NCBI RefSeq assembly: GCF_036785885.1
Contig: NC_092312.1
Span: 13,906,001 to 13,970,000, forward strand
DNA length: 64,000 bases
Direction: 5' to 3'
Origin: Coffea arabica
Taxonomy: Eukaryota > Streptophyta > Magnoliopsida > Gentianales > Rubiaceae
Below are positions 10,298 through 20,600 of this stretch, piece by piece (position 1 is the first letter of the stretch; the number at the start of each line of letters is the position of its first letter). The notes beneath the pieces are model-generated. The model did not search any database. It saw only the letters and a list, made by a program, of their open reading frames with translations, and was not told the origin of the DNA. The position numbers and the translations under genes were made by a program.

Positions 10298-10613
10298 CTT
10301 CACACAAAATTAAAATAAAAAAAGGGAAGCCTAAGCTTTGGTAGTTTACTGAGGTGATTGTGTGATTCATATATTGATTATTACGTCTGGAAATGTTATA
10401 CGGTCTTTTTAATAAGAAAATTCTTTGTATTCTTCTTTAGTTACCGAAAGTGTTACCAACTATTTTTTCAGGTTTGATAAGTAATTACCTTTATGTTATT
10501 CTATAATTTGTGTACCTCCGGATTTCCTTCATACAAGCCTTCAAATTACTAATCAATATATTATTTAATTGTTTGAGAATATATAACTAGTAATATGTAG
10601 CTCTTTTTTTTTT

Positions 10614-10726
10614 GGGAAAAATACACGGAACCCCCCTATGGTTTCGCGAAAAGACACGGAACCCCCCTATCGTTTAGAAACATACACATAAACGCCCTAA
10701 ACTTCATAACTGAAGTGGAAATAGAC
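10614..10726 (+). repeat. Left terminal inverted repeat of the MULE
   Basis: This is the inverted match to 15793-15905. It holds an internal direct repeat of acacggaacccccctat (at about 10623 and 10654). Such subterminal repeats are commonly the transposase binding sites in MULEs. Confidence 0.95.
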
Positions 10727-10918
10727 CTATAACCGGCTGAGCGAACTACTGATGATGGGTCTGCGAGGTTCTTTTGAAAAGATCGTGAGTTTCATTCCCA
10801 ATCTACCCTTCAGTTGCTATATAGAAGGCACTACATATTAGGGGAGAATATATTTGAAGCTATCAAAGAGTGAAAGGAAAAAGGGAGAAAATCTACTTCT
10901 GAGTATATCGAAGTCGTC

Positions 10919-11347
10919 ATGTCCACTTCTGCAAATTTTGGAGGAGGTTTGACAGATCTAAGGTATGAATGGTCTCGATGCTTCTGCAAGAAAAGAGCAA
11001 AAATCAAGATCGTGGAGTCCAACAAACCCTCAAAAGGTAGGCTGTATTACATTTGTGAAGATCAATCCTGCTCCTTTTGGGCATAGTGCAATCCTCTAAG
11101 AAGGGATGGAATGGGCAATGAATGTACTAGTAAAAGTCCAGAAACAAGATTAGACGAAAGTTCTGGGTTCTCTCCAAGAGTGAACAGTAATGAAGGTATG
11201 CTAGCTGTGAACAATGGTGACATTTTGTCGGGGCTACATGCAAAGTTGAGCACGGTTGAAGGCACTGTGGGGATGTTGAAAGTGATAATGATTTTGTCTC
11301 TTATTATTTGTTGTTTATCTCTAGTTATTGCTGCTTATAGAAAATAG
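10919..11347 (+). pseudogene. GRF zinc-finger / transmembrane accessory frame of the MULE, with an in-frame TAG
   Basis: A frame starting at ATG 10919 encodes a GRF-type zinc finger: CFCKKRAKIKIV, then GRLYYIC, then CSFWA. A TAG at 11084-11086 then stops it after 55 residues. The same frame stays open afterwards for 86 codons and ends in a single transmembrane helix, VIMILSLIICCLSLVIAAYRK. Without the TAG the product would be a 142-residue finger-plus-anchor protein, a plan I know from plant proteins linked to transposons. The stop may be a nonsense mutation (TGG to TAG would suit the CxFxW end of the GRF motif) or a read-through site. Its role in transposition is unknown. Confidence 0.7.
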
Positions 11348-11464
11348 TAGTTTGGTTAGTGGCAGTATAATGATGTACTAAATAATGTAATGATTTTAGT
11401 TTATGAAAAAATTCCAAATTTTGTCATGATTTGTATTCCTGTCTGAAAGAAAGATAATAATCAT

Positions 11465-11737
11465 ACAACCTGTTTAGTCATGAACCAACTGTCATGACCA
11501 CAATCTAATATGATAATATGATAACCACAATCCAATATATAGCAATACAAAACCAACTGTAATTTAGATAGTCATAATATGATAACCACAATCCAATATA
11601 TAGCAATACAAAAAAGAGCAATAATGCCAATAATGTCATTACAAAAAAGAGCATCACTTACAAAATATGTTAATCCATTATACAATGTCATTACAAAATA
11701 TGCCAATAATGTCATTACAAAAAAGAGCATCCTGATC
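11465..11737. repeat. Short tandem repeats in the MULE interior
   Basis: The phrase ataaccacaatccaatata occurs twice (near 11520 and 11581), and tgtcattacaaaaaagagcat recurs near 11634 and 11711. The repeats separate the 3' ends of the two convergent MULE frames and probably carry both polyadenylation regions. Confidence 0.7.
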
Positions 11738-14700
11738 CTAATTTTTCTTAAATCTTTTGGATCGAGAACTGGAGTTGTTATCAGTAACTGCAGCAGTGCT
11801 GCTTTGCTGAGATACTTGATGCACTGGTGCTTCTCTGGTTGGGGCTGAAGTGGAAGCTGTTATTGCCCCTCGCTGGGTATTGCTTGCTGGAGCCTGCAAC
11901 CAGAGTCAAAAATTTATTGCTGGAATAATTATCAAGAGTACATAGTCCAAGAAAAATTCAAGTACTTAAATGTACCTTATACAACTTGGATTTGGGATGA
12001 GGAGGTTCCTTACAAGTTCTCCTATTATGGCCAGTTTTTAAACATCTCTTACAGTATACTGGCAACCCCTTTTTGGAAGCTCTTTGTGGATCTCTCGGTT
12101 CATCCGGACCTCTTCTTCTAAGTTTTTTAGGTCTCCCAGGTTGTTTCTTCACAAATGGTGGATTTAACAGCTGCATTCCACTATCAATCCAGTGTTCTTT
12201 GGATGGAACAGCTCCAATGCTATAAGCATATGCCCTCAAGTATGCCTCTTTACTATAGCACTCATCGACATAGTTTTCAACCTTCATCCGCATGCTTTGA
12301 ATGGCAGAAATAGCATGCACACATGGAATTCCAGTCAACTGGAATGCACCACATGAACAGCTTCTATGTTGCAAGTTCACGACGGAGGTTCTGTTGAAAC
12401 CATCAACCTCAAATGATTCAATACCATCAAATATAGTAATACAATGTCTGCTCTTCTCTATACTTTTGGCTAGCTTCTCAATAATGTTTGGACACAATCT
12501 GCCTCCATATGACTCCATGCCTTGCCTCTTCAATGTCAATCGTTGCATTAGCTTTCTTCTGAAAAATTCAAGAAGAGTCACAATTGGCTCGTCTCTTGCT
12601 TTTAAAATGTAGTTGTTGAAACTCTCATTCAAATTGTTGACTGAAATATCAGTCTTAGCAGCCATTCCATAATGTGCTCTAGACCACAAGTGATATGGCA
12701 GCCTTTTTAACCAACCAGCAGCAGTAAGGTTCTCTCCATTTTGTGGCTGAGCTATCTCCAAAGCATTCAATGCTCTCTTGAAATCATCACCATTAGTTGC
12801 TGATGCAGTAGCCCAAAACAATTCTCTCAATTCACTGTCTTTGAACTTTGCCTTAAAATTCTCAAACAGATGCCTAAGGCAAAATCTGTGTTCTGCACCA
12901 GGAAATAGCTCCTCTATAGCATGTACCAGTCCTTTTTGCCTGTCAGAAATGAAGGTATAAGGCACTACATTGCCCCTTCCAATATGAGTAATCAGTTCCT
13001 TCAAAAACCAAGTCCAGCTATTATAGTTTTCTGCTTCAACAATGGCAATGGCTATGGGAAACATATTGTCATTCCCATCCCTTCCAAGTGCTGCTAACAG
13101 CTGACCTCCAAAGGGCCCCTTCAAAAAGCAACCATCTAGGCCAATGATTGGTCTACAACCTGCAAGAAAGCCCTTTTTAAGAGCACCTAAACCATAGAAT
13201 AACCTTTGAAATGTTGCCCTTTCCTCAATAGACCTCCTGTCTATTTGTATAGCTATATGACTGTCTGGATTTGACTGTCTAACCGTGGCAGCATAATCCC
13301 ACAGCTGTTCATATTGCTCCATATCACAACCTTTGATTGCCTCCCTGGCCTTCCTCTTAGTCCTGTATGCTTTTTTGCCACTTATATTAACCATGAATCT
13401 TCTTCTGGCATCATTAATAATGCCATCCAAGCTGCAATTAGGGTCATCTCGAACCTTCTCTTGAAACTTTCTGCTCAGATAAGTTGAGGTTGCATGCTTG
13501 TTAGTGTACTCTCTGCCGCAATGGTGCTCTCCCTTTAGTGTTTTGATCTGAAAAGTGTCAGTTCTATTAATTCTGCTTGCATGAATCCTCCAAGAACATC
13601 CTTTTGCACATTTGGCAGTTATCCTCCAACTGTCATTGTTGATATATAAAACTTCGTATCCCTCTCTAATGTTCCATTCCACAAGTGCTTCTCTAAATTT
13701 TGTAAAATGAGTGAATTTCTTTCCAACCTTTAATTCAAAATTTGGCTTGTTAAACTCCACTGAAGCATTGAAATATGAGTAGTCAGGCCCATTTTCATCA
13801 CCAGAATATAGGAAGTCTTCATCTGCAGTCACAGGTTCATTCCATTCCTCACTGTCAGGGCCAATAGGTTGGTCTCCTCCATGTTGATGTTGTGCTGTGG
13901 ACTCCTCACCCTGTGCTTCCTCATATTGTTGCTGCTGCTTATTCAAGTCTTCAGTTTGTTGATGCTGTGCTGTAGACTCCTCACCTTGTCGTTGCTGATG
14001 TTGTTGCTGCTGCTCATTCAAGTCTTCAGTTTGCTGATGTTGTGCTGTAGACTCCTCACCTTGTGGTTGCTGATGTTGTTGCTGCTGCTCATTCAAGTCA
14101 CCAATTTGCTGATTTGTTTGAAGTACAGTTGAACCAGCAGTTGCAAAGATATCCTCATCTTCTGCAAATTCTAGACCCTCTCTCAACCAATCCGGATCAG
14201 GTTCTTCGTTTCCATCACTGTGGTGCTGCTGTTCATTGTTGACTTGATTCTTCTCAAGTGAGGTTCTGTCAAAGTCACAATGTTGTTCATTGTTGACTTG
14301 ATTGGTCTCAACAGAGGTTCTGGTTGTTTGCTGAAATAATTTTCTGACAGTTTTTCTAGCTGCTCTCTTCACAGGTTGCACCACAGTTTGTCTCTTCCTT
14401 GATGGAGTTTTACCACCCTTTCTTCTGTTTTTCTTAGTTGGTTCGAAGGGATTTTGTGTGCCATCATTAGTTTCTACAGCAGTTGGGCCATCTAAATCAT
14501 TTTCTTGCCCTCTTGTATCACCAATATATGGTTCAAAACCAGTCAGATCAACAGGATTTTGTGAAGCTCCAGCACCTTTTCTAGTCAGATCTGAATTTAG
14601 CTCTGAAGAACCTTCATTGTACGGTAAAGCAAGTGGACCATCATTCGTCACTCTTTCGAATAAGAGCTTACCATCTGGTGAAATAATTTTGAGAGGCGTC

Positions 14701-15017
14701 TGACCTGCCTCTACATATATATGCATAAAAGGAAGCCCTTCATAACAGGTATTCAACAATTCTATGTCCACATCATCATTTATTGGGATAACACCTACAT
14801 CCACATCATGGTCTGGAATGGAATACCAAAATTTTGCACATGCCGCTTCTTTTTCAATTTTGGAGTATAGGTTGAATAATAAAAATGTTGATAACTCATC
14901 AGGGTCGCAATTGTGAAACACTCTCACTGAATCACTTGTATACCTAATATTGGGATGATGTATAAACTGCCCACCATAGTGCATGTGGATATCCACTGTC
15001 CTAAAAGGATCTGACAT
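11738..15017 (-). CDS. MULE transposase (MuDR/FAR1-related), 1065 aa
   Basis: The gene has two exons. Exon 1 (15017-11976) encodes 1014 residues; an 82-bp intron with gt-ag borders follows; exon 2 (11893-11738) adds a Ser/Thr/Gln-rich tail ending SRSKRFKKN. In order: a PB1-like N-terminal domain (about 5-105), a basic stretch (195-230), a Gln-rich region with three repeats of about 27 residues (305-380), a MuDR-type zinc DNA-binding domain with CAKGCSWRIHA and HHC (430-510), the MULE DDE transposase core (Asp628 in GLDGCFLKG, Asp692 in ISDRQKGL, candidate Glu near 798), a SWIM zinc finger CSCGAF...CVH (887-901), and a CCHC knuckle YCKRCLKTGHNRRTC (988-1002). No lesion is visible. It should cut and rejoin the element ends in the nucleus. 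I chose ATG 15017; an in-frame TTG upstream has no support. Confidence 0.93.
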
Positions 15018-15194
15018 GGTCCCCAACCTACATTATTTAATCAACACTTTTAGAATTCAAATATAGATTAATAAACTATATTAAGCTACATCACACTTTC
15101 AGATTATAAGAACAATTAGTTATAACAACAATCAAATTATTAAGTGAAATCTGATTTGTAGTCAAATCCAAACCCGACACATATTATTTCCTCC

Positions 15195-15290
15195 TGACAT
15201 CAACCACATACTCCAAAAAAGACCCACATTCTCCAAAAAAGACCCACATTCTCCAAAAAAGACCGACATTCTTCAAAAAAAGCTAAAAAA
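15195..15290. repeat. Tandem 18-bp repeats upstream of the transposase start
   Basis: The unit gacccacattctccaaaa is repeated about four times with small changes. It lies in the leader or promoter part of the MULE transposase gene. I cannot tell whether it binds anything. Confidence 0.75.
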
Positions 15291-15792
15291 GTTAAGATCT
15301 TTACATTTTTAAACCCCATTTTCTCTGATAAATCACCTAAATATGGGCCACCAACTATAAAAATGACAGATATGGGGTAATGTAGAAAAGGAATAAACAA
15401 ATTGGAAAAGGATTACAAATCCTAAACATTAAATGGACTGAATATTGAACAATAAGTTCTGATTCTTACCTAGAAATGTCGAACAAGCTTCACGATCAGA
15501 TTTCCCCACCAATCTGTCTTTCCCTTCTTCGCAACCGAATGCAGCTTCACGATCAGATACAACCACCAATCTGTCACTCCATTCTTCGCAATAGAATGCA
15601 CCCACGGCTTTTTCAGCTCAGATTCACGATATTTCAGCAACAATTTAGTATACAAATCCCTTGTCTTAGGGTTTTTTTTCTTACACAGGATGAACGAGAA
15701 AAGAGTCAATTGTTCATTCTCTCTCTCTCTCTATTATAAATGAGGGTATTTTGGGTATTCGACCTGCAGCCGGTAACTCAACCGGTTAAAAA

Positions 15793-15905
15793 GTCTATTT
15801 CCACTTCAGTTATGAAGTTTAGGGCGTTTATGTGTATGTTTCTAAACGATAGGGGGGTTCCGTGTCTTTTCGCAAAACCATAGGGGAGTTCCGTGTATTT
15901 TTCCC
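15793..15905 (-). repeat. Right terminal inverted repeat of the MULE
   Basis: This is the inverted match to 10614-10726 with about two substitutions. In Mutator elements the inverted repeats also act as promoters; this one would drive the minus-strand transposase gene whose start codon lies about 780 bp further in. Between the two lie imperfect tandem repeats at 15485-15600. Confidence 0.95.
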
Positions 15906-15984
15906 TTTTTTTTTTCTAATTTCAGCTAAAATGCAAAAAAGAGTTGGGCTATTACCAGCAAAAGTCTTAATGTTTCTAGCTTAA

Positions 15985-16523
15985 TACGGATGCAGCAGCT
16001 TCAGCCAAAATGGTCAGGACCGGTCTGGGGATAGTTGCAAGGAATTGGCATGGAGAACTAGTGAAAGCTCAAGGGATGGTGGAAGGAGAAGAGGGGAAGC
16101 TGCCACAGAGGAATCATTAGCAATCCGAAGTGCACTGGAAATGGCTCAAGTTGCAGGATGGGCAAATATAGAAGTCCAGTCAGACTGCAAAAATGTAGTG
16201 AGCTCTATTAATGCGGGTAATGTTGAGGACCGTAAGTTACAAACAATCCTAGAGGACATTGAGACCCTTAAGAATAGCATTGACAGTTGCCTATTCTCTT
16301 TTGTTCCCAGAACTGCGAATAGGCATAGTCATGCAATGGCTCAGTTTGCAACCAAGGTGATTAGAAACATTAATTGGGACACTTCTTTCCCAGCATGGCT
16401 AACTGATCTAGCTAGGAAAGATATGGGGGTAGTTACCCCTTTTTGTAATTAACTCTTGTATTTTCAAGTGTTAATATCTATAAAATGTTATCGTTTGTTT
16501 AAAAAAAAAAAAAAAAAAAAAAA
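15985..16523 (+). pseudogene. 5'-truncated LINE, RNase H domain with poly(A) tail
   Basis: The plus strand encodes a plant RNase H-like domain (RVT_3 type) of an L1-class retrotransposon. The landmarks are GLGIVARNWHGELVKAQG, then in another frame EAATEESLAIRSALEMAQ, VQSDCKNVVSSIN and FVPRTANRHSHAMAQFA, ending with WDTSFPAWLTDL. At least one frameshift (about 16090-16110) separates the first part from the rest. The 3' end is followed by about 23 A (16501-16523), the mark of target-primed reverse transcription. There is no endonuclease or reverse transcriptase, so it was truncated at insertion. I find no clear target duplication. Confidence 0.8.
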
Positions 16524-16526
16524 GAG

Positions 16527-17300
16527 GGTCATGATCTGTATTCTACTTAAAAGACATTTTCCACTTGGTCCAGCCCATCTTGAGTAAATTCAAAAACTTT
16601 TTTGATGTTGAAGTATATTGAGCGTAGCCCTACACATTGATGCCGATTGCACAAGTTGGTTGACTCAACTAGTTAAGGCCCAACCTTCATAGCTACAAAT
16701 TTTTTTTTTTTTGTGGGTTGCGACATAGGTTTAATCATATTGTAGTAGGATTATTCATTTGATGCATAATATTTAAAACAACTTAATTCATTGTTTCGCA
16801 TTTTCTAACTCACAACTGAAGTGGTCTGGAGGGATCCCATGCGAGGCCATACCAAAGAGATACTCTGTAAATCATATTATATACTTAGTTCCACTATACA
16901 TTTAGTTAATGCAAAACGATTTTTTTTTTTTTAAGTACTGCTTGTTTTCAAATACAGGTTCAAAAAGGCAAAAATGTTCAAATTGGCCTTACCCGACCAT
17001 AGCTTAGAGTATAAAAGTGTATCAGGGATTTAACTTCGGCCTTGACAGTGACAAAGAATATACTAGGCCAAACTGTGAGCTTCTATAATTGAAAGGATTC
17101 GAGCTTTCCAGAGTCCTATTAGAAAAGGTTAAATGATTTCTTGCTTTGGTTGGTGTGATTAATGAACCCCTAACAGATTACGCATTTAAATAAATAACGA
17201 TTATGTGATAATGGTTGCAACCCAAAGTGGAATGAATTAACAAACGGGACGCTAACTAGTTATGAAGATTGTCATGAAAAAAACTAAATTGAGAAACGCT
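16527..17300. repeat. Segmental duplication, block D copy 1 (partner 33125-33960)
   Basis: Landmarks shared with 33125-33960 are cacttggtccagcccatc, cattgatgcc/cattgattcc, taatgcaaaacgatt, and cgtgataatggtt followed by acgctaactagtt. The first 25 bp (tgatctgtattctacttaaa) instead match intron 1 of the BIN2-like gene at 36910. No coding frame is convincing. The stretch is the 3' flank of the receptor-kinase gene that follows on the minus strand. Confidence 0.75.
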
Positions 17301-17608
17301 AACTAGTTTGAAGGACTGAATTGAGAAAAGAACTAAAGATTGTCATGAAACAGAACTATGCAAATGCAGTTTTTCCTCTGGATGCCTTTCAAATGACAGC
17401 TAAGAAAATGAACTTAAAATTGGGCACATACAAATAGATTTTTAGAGACTAGAAAAAAAAAAAAAAACTTTGGCATACTTAATGTGGATAATATAACTTA
17501 TTTTGCTTCATGTTTCAAATCTTGGCATCATCCTGCAACAGAGGACATTGGAAAGATTATTTGAGTGGAACAAACTTGATTAGTTATATTAAGTAAAAGA
17601 ACGTACTC

Positions 17609-20600
17609 TCATGCCGAGAGATTCGGAAAAGACTCAAGTTGACGTTTTATCTTTTGAAGTACCGCCACAACATCCTTCATATTAGTCCGATCTCGCGGGC
17701 ATTCAGCACAGCAACTCAAAGCCAATTTGAAGATCACTGAAATACACTCCAATTTCTCATTGAAATGCTCATCTTGCCGCCCAAGTAAGTTTGCATCTAT
17801 AACCTGAGTTGTTGCATTAGGCAGAGATTCTTCAATCCAACTCTTCAGGCTCAAACCATCTTTGAACATTTCGTCACTAGGCTTCATTCTTGAAAAGGTT
17901 TCCATCAAAACTATGCCAAAACTATACACATCAACTCTCGTTGACACCTGCCCTTCAAGTCCATACTCTGTGATATGAAAGGCAATACATCACGCTTAAA
18001 GTGAAAAAAAATAGAAAACTTGGAAGATTGACATATAATTCACGTAAAAAACGGATAAAAAAGCAACTAAAAAGAAGTCAAACAAGCCAAACCTGGTGCC
18101 AAGTATCCAAGCGTTGCAAGTGTCTTGGTATGCAGAACACTATTTTCTTCATCCAAAAACTTTGCCATACCAAAATCACTCACATGAGCAACCATACTTT
18201 CATCGAGCAATATGTTGTCAGGTTTCAGATCGCAGTGAACCACTGGTGTTGTATAACTAAAATGGAGATATTCCAATGCGGAAGCAACATCCATCATTAT
18301 GCTTATCCTTTGCAGCAGATCCAGGCGATGGTTGTGGGAGTACAACCATTTCTCAAGGCTCCCATTGGACTTATAATCAAGCACCAAGGCTTTAAAGTCC
18401 AAGTTAGAGCAGCTACCAATCACTTTGGTTAGGTTTCTATGGCGAAGGTTGCGTAGAACTTCACACTCTGTATCAAAACTCCCGGAAGTAACTTCTGCTA
18501 GTAAAGTGAAAACTTTCACAGCTACAACTGTCCCATCCATCAAAATACCCTTATATACAGATCCAAAACTCCCTTTGCCAAGCAAATTGCTTTCATCATA
18601 ACCATTGGTTGCTTGCACAAGTTCATAGTATGAAATCATTTTTGGCAATCCCATGGGCAACAAATCAGTGTTTCTTGAAATCCCATCCTTTCTTCGGCAT
18701 CTTAAAAGTAAAATTGCAGCAGTTGTAAGAGCAATTGTTGTTGCTGCAATACCTGATAGAATGCCTAGCATATGAAATACTTTCTTTTGACTCGATTTGT
18801 GAATCCGAGGAGAAGGACATGGAGGAACATGAAACCTCTGAGCGCCACACAAGTCATCATTAGACATGAATGATTCATATGTGAAGTTCTCAAAAGGACC
18901 ACTAGAGGGAATTTCTCCTCTTAAGCGGTTGAAAGAAAGATTAATGTGTTTGAGATATAAAAGTGTCTCCAAGGACTTTGGTATTAGACCTGATAGATTA
19001 TTATTGGATAGATCCAAAAATTCCAAGCTTAACATCTGACTGAGAGAGTCTGGAACAGGTCCCTGAAGTTTATTTTGTGCTAATGAAAGCGTTGCTAATC
19101 TTTGCAAGCCTCCTAAGGAACTTGGAATATTCCCATTAAGCTGATTTCCTGACAAATCTAATAGTGTTACTACCTTCAGATTTCCAGTTTCGTAAGGTAG
19201 TGAGCCACTCAAGGAATTATACGACAGGTACAACGTCAAGAGATCAGTGAGGTTCCACAAGCTACCAGGTATGCTTGAGTTTAATAAGTTCCCAGCAAAG
19301 TCAATTTCTCTCAGGGAACTAATATTATTTAAGCACGATGGCATTGACCCACGAAACTGGTTTTGCCCCAGATAGATTTGGTACAATCTCTTTAACTTGC
19401 AAATGCAATCTGGAATTGAACCACTTAATTGATTAGCACTCAAATCCAAACCTTGAAGATTTTGCAAGTATTCCATTGTGCTCGGAACGGGCCCACTCAG
19501 GTGATTTCCATATAGACTCAAAATCATTAGGCTGCTCAAATTCCCAATTGCATCGGGAATGCTTCCCTTGATTCTGCAACCATATGCATAGAATCCCTCC
19601 ATAGAAGTCGAGAGATTCCCAACTGATATTGGAAGAAAACCGTGCAGCGGATTTTCAGCAAAAGCTAATTTTTTCAGATACTTGCAATTTATTAAGTAAC
19701 TGATAAAGCTCAATTCTCTCGATGACGGTTCAGTTGTCAAATGATTATCATCGAGACCCAAATCTGTTAGAAGTCTTAGGTTTCCAAGAGAGTTTGGAAC
19801 TGGACCGCTGAATCTATTTTCCATCAACTCTAAAATAGTCAGCTTAGACGCATTTGAGATTGACGCTGGTATCACTCCATCCAACTCATTCGAAGAGAGA
19901 TAAAGCTCTTCAAAGTTGATCAATCCATAACCCATGGATGACGGAAGCCTTCCAGAAAGCGTATTGTTTGATAGGTCCAGTACTTGCAGTGTCGAGATGT
20001 TGAATATTTGGGCTGGTATGGATCCAGTTAGGCTATTGGAGCCCAAATCAAGTTCTTCAAGATGCTTTAGGCGGCCAAGCTCGTGCGGAATGCTACCTAG
20101 TGGGTGGGTTACCACGTTTACAAATGTTAGTGCATGCTACGGATTAATTTACTCATGTTAGAATGTTTTAAAGAATTTACTTAAAACCTTCATCCTCATT
20201 ACAAGGAATTGCATTTTGTTTTTTGGATAAAATACTTTCACAACAACCAAGAGATATTTAAGTCAATAGGGTTTGAAGACAATAGAAAGGCAAATTGGCA
20301 TATGTAATCAACATGGAATTGTTTTTTCTTTCAGATAAATGCATATATTTTTGCAGATTAATATGCTTAAAAATTACAAACATGATAAAATCTAGAAAAA
20401 ACCATATAAAAAGATTCAAGCTTATATATATATATAACTTCACACAAAATTAAAAAAAAAAATAAAAGAGGGAAGCCTAAGCTTTGGTAGTTGGCTGAGG
20501 TGACTGTGTCATTCATATTTTGATTATTACGTCTGGAAATGTTATACGGTCTTTTTTACTACCACATATGTTTAATAAGAAAATTCTTTGTATTCTTCTT

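Larger units (their letters stand above)
8845..10603. repeat. Segmental duplication, block C copy 1, interrupted copy of the receptor-kinase locus
   Basis: The stretch 8845-9195 matches 17230-17640 (3' flank of the intact kinase). From 9200 it jumps to sequence matching 19345-20775 (LRR exon and first intron). After the transposon the match continues at 15916-15968. Copy 1 has therefore lost the equivalent of about 17641-19343, which is the whole kinase domain and part of the LRRs. Confidence 0.9.
10614..15905 (-). mobile_element. Mutator-like element (MULE), 5.29 kb, autonomous-looking
   Basis: Terminal inverted repeats of about 113 bp at 10614-10726 and 15793-15905 differ at only about two positions. 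Both ends begin gggaaaaatacacggaac. The element sits in a T-tract, with ten T on each side, and the homologous uninterrupted site at 20766-20775 has a single ten-T run. This fits the 9-10 bp target duplication of MULEs. It carries a full-length transposase gene on the minus strand and a small GRF zinc-finger reading frame on the plus strand, meeting tail to tail. The near-identical repeats and intact transposase indicate a recent insertion. Confidence 0.95.

Noticed and set aside
10034-10370. Frames rich in Tyr-Ile repeats
   Set aside because: They are translations of AT dinucleotide runs inside a tandem duplication.
13869-14132. Leu-rich 87-codon frame on the plus strand
   Set aside because: It is the antisense of the Gln-rich repeat in the MULE transposase.
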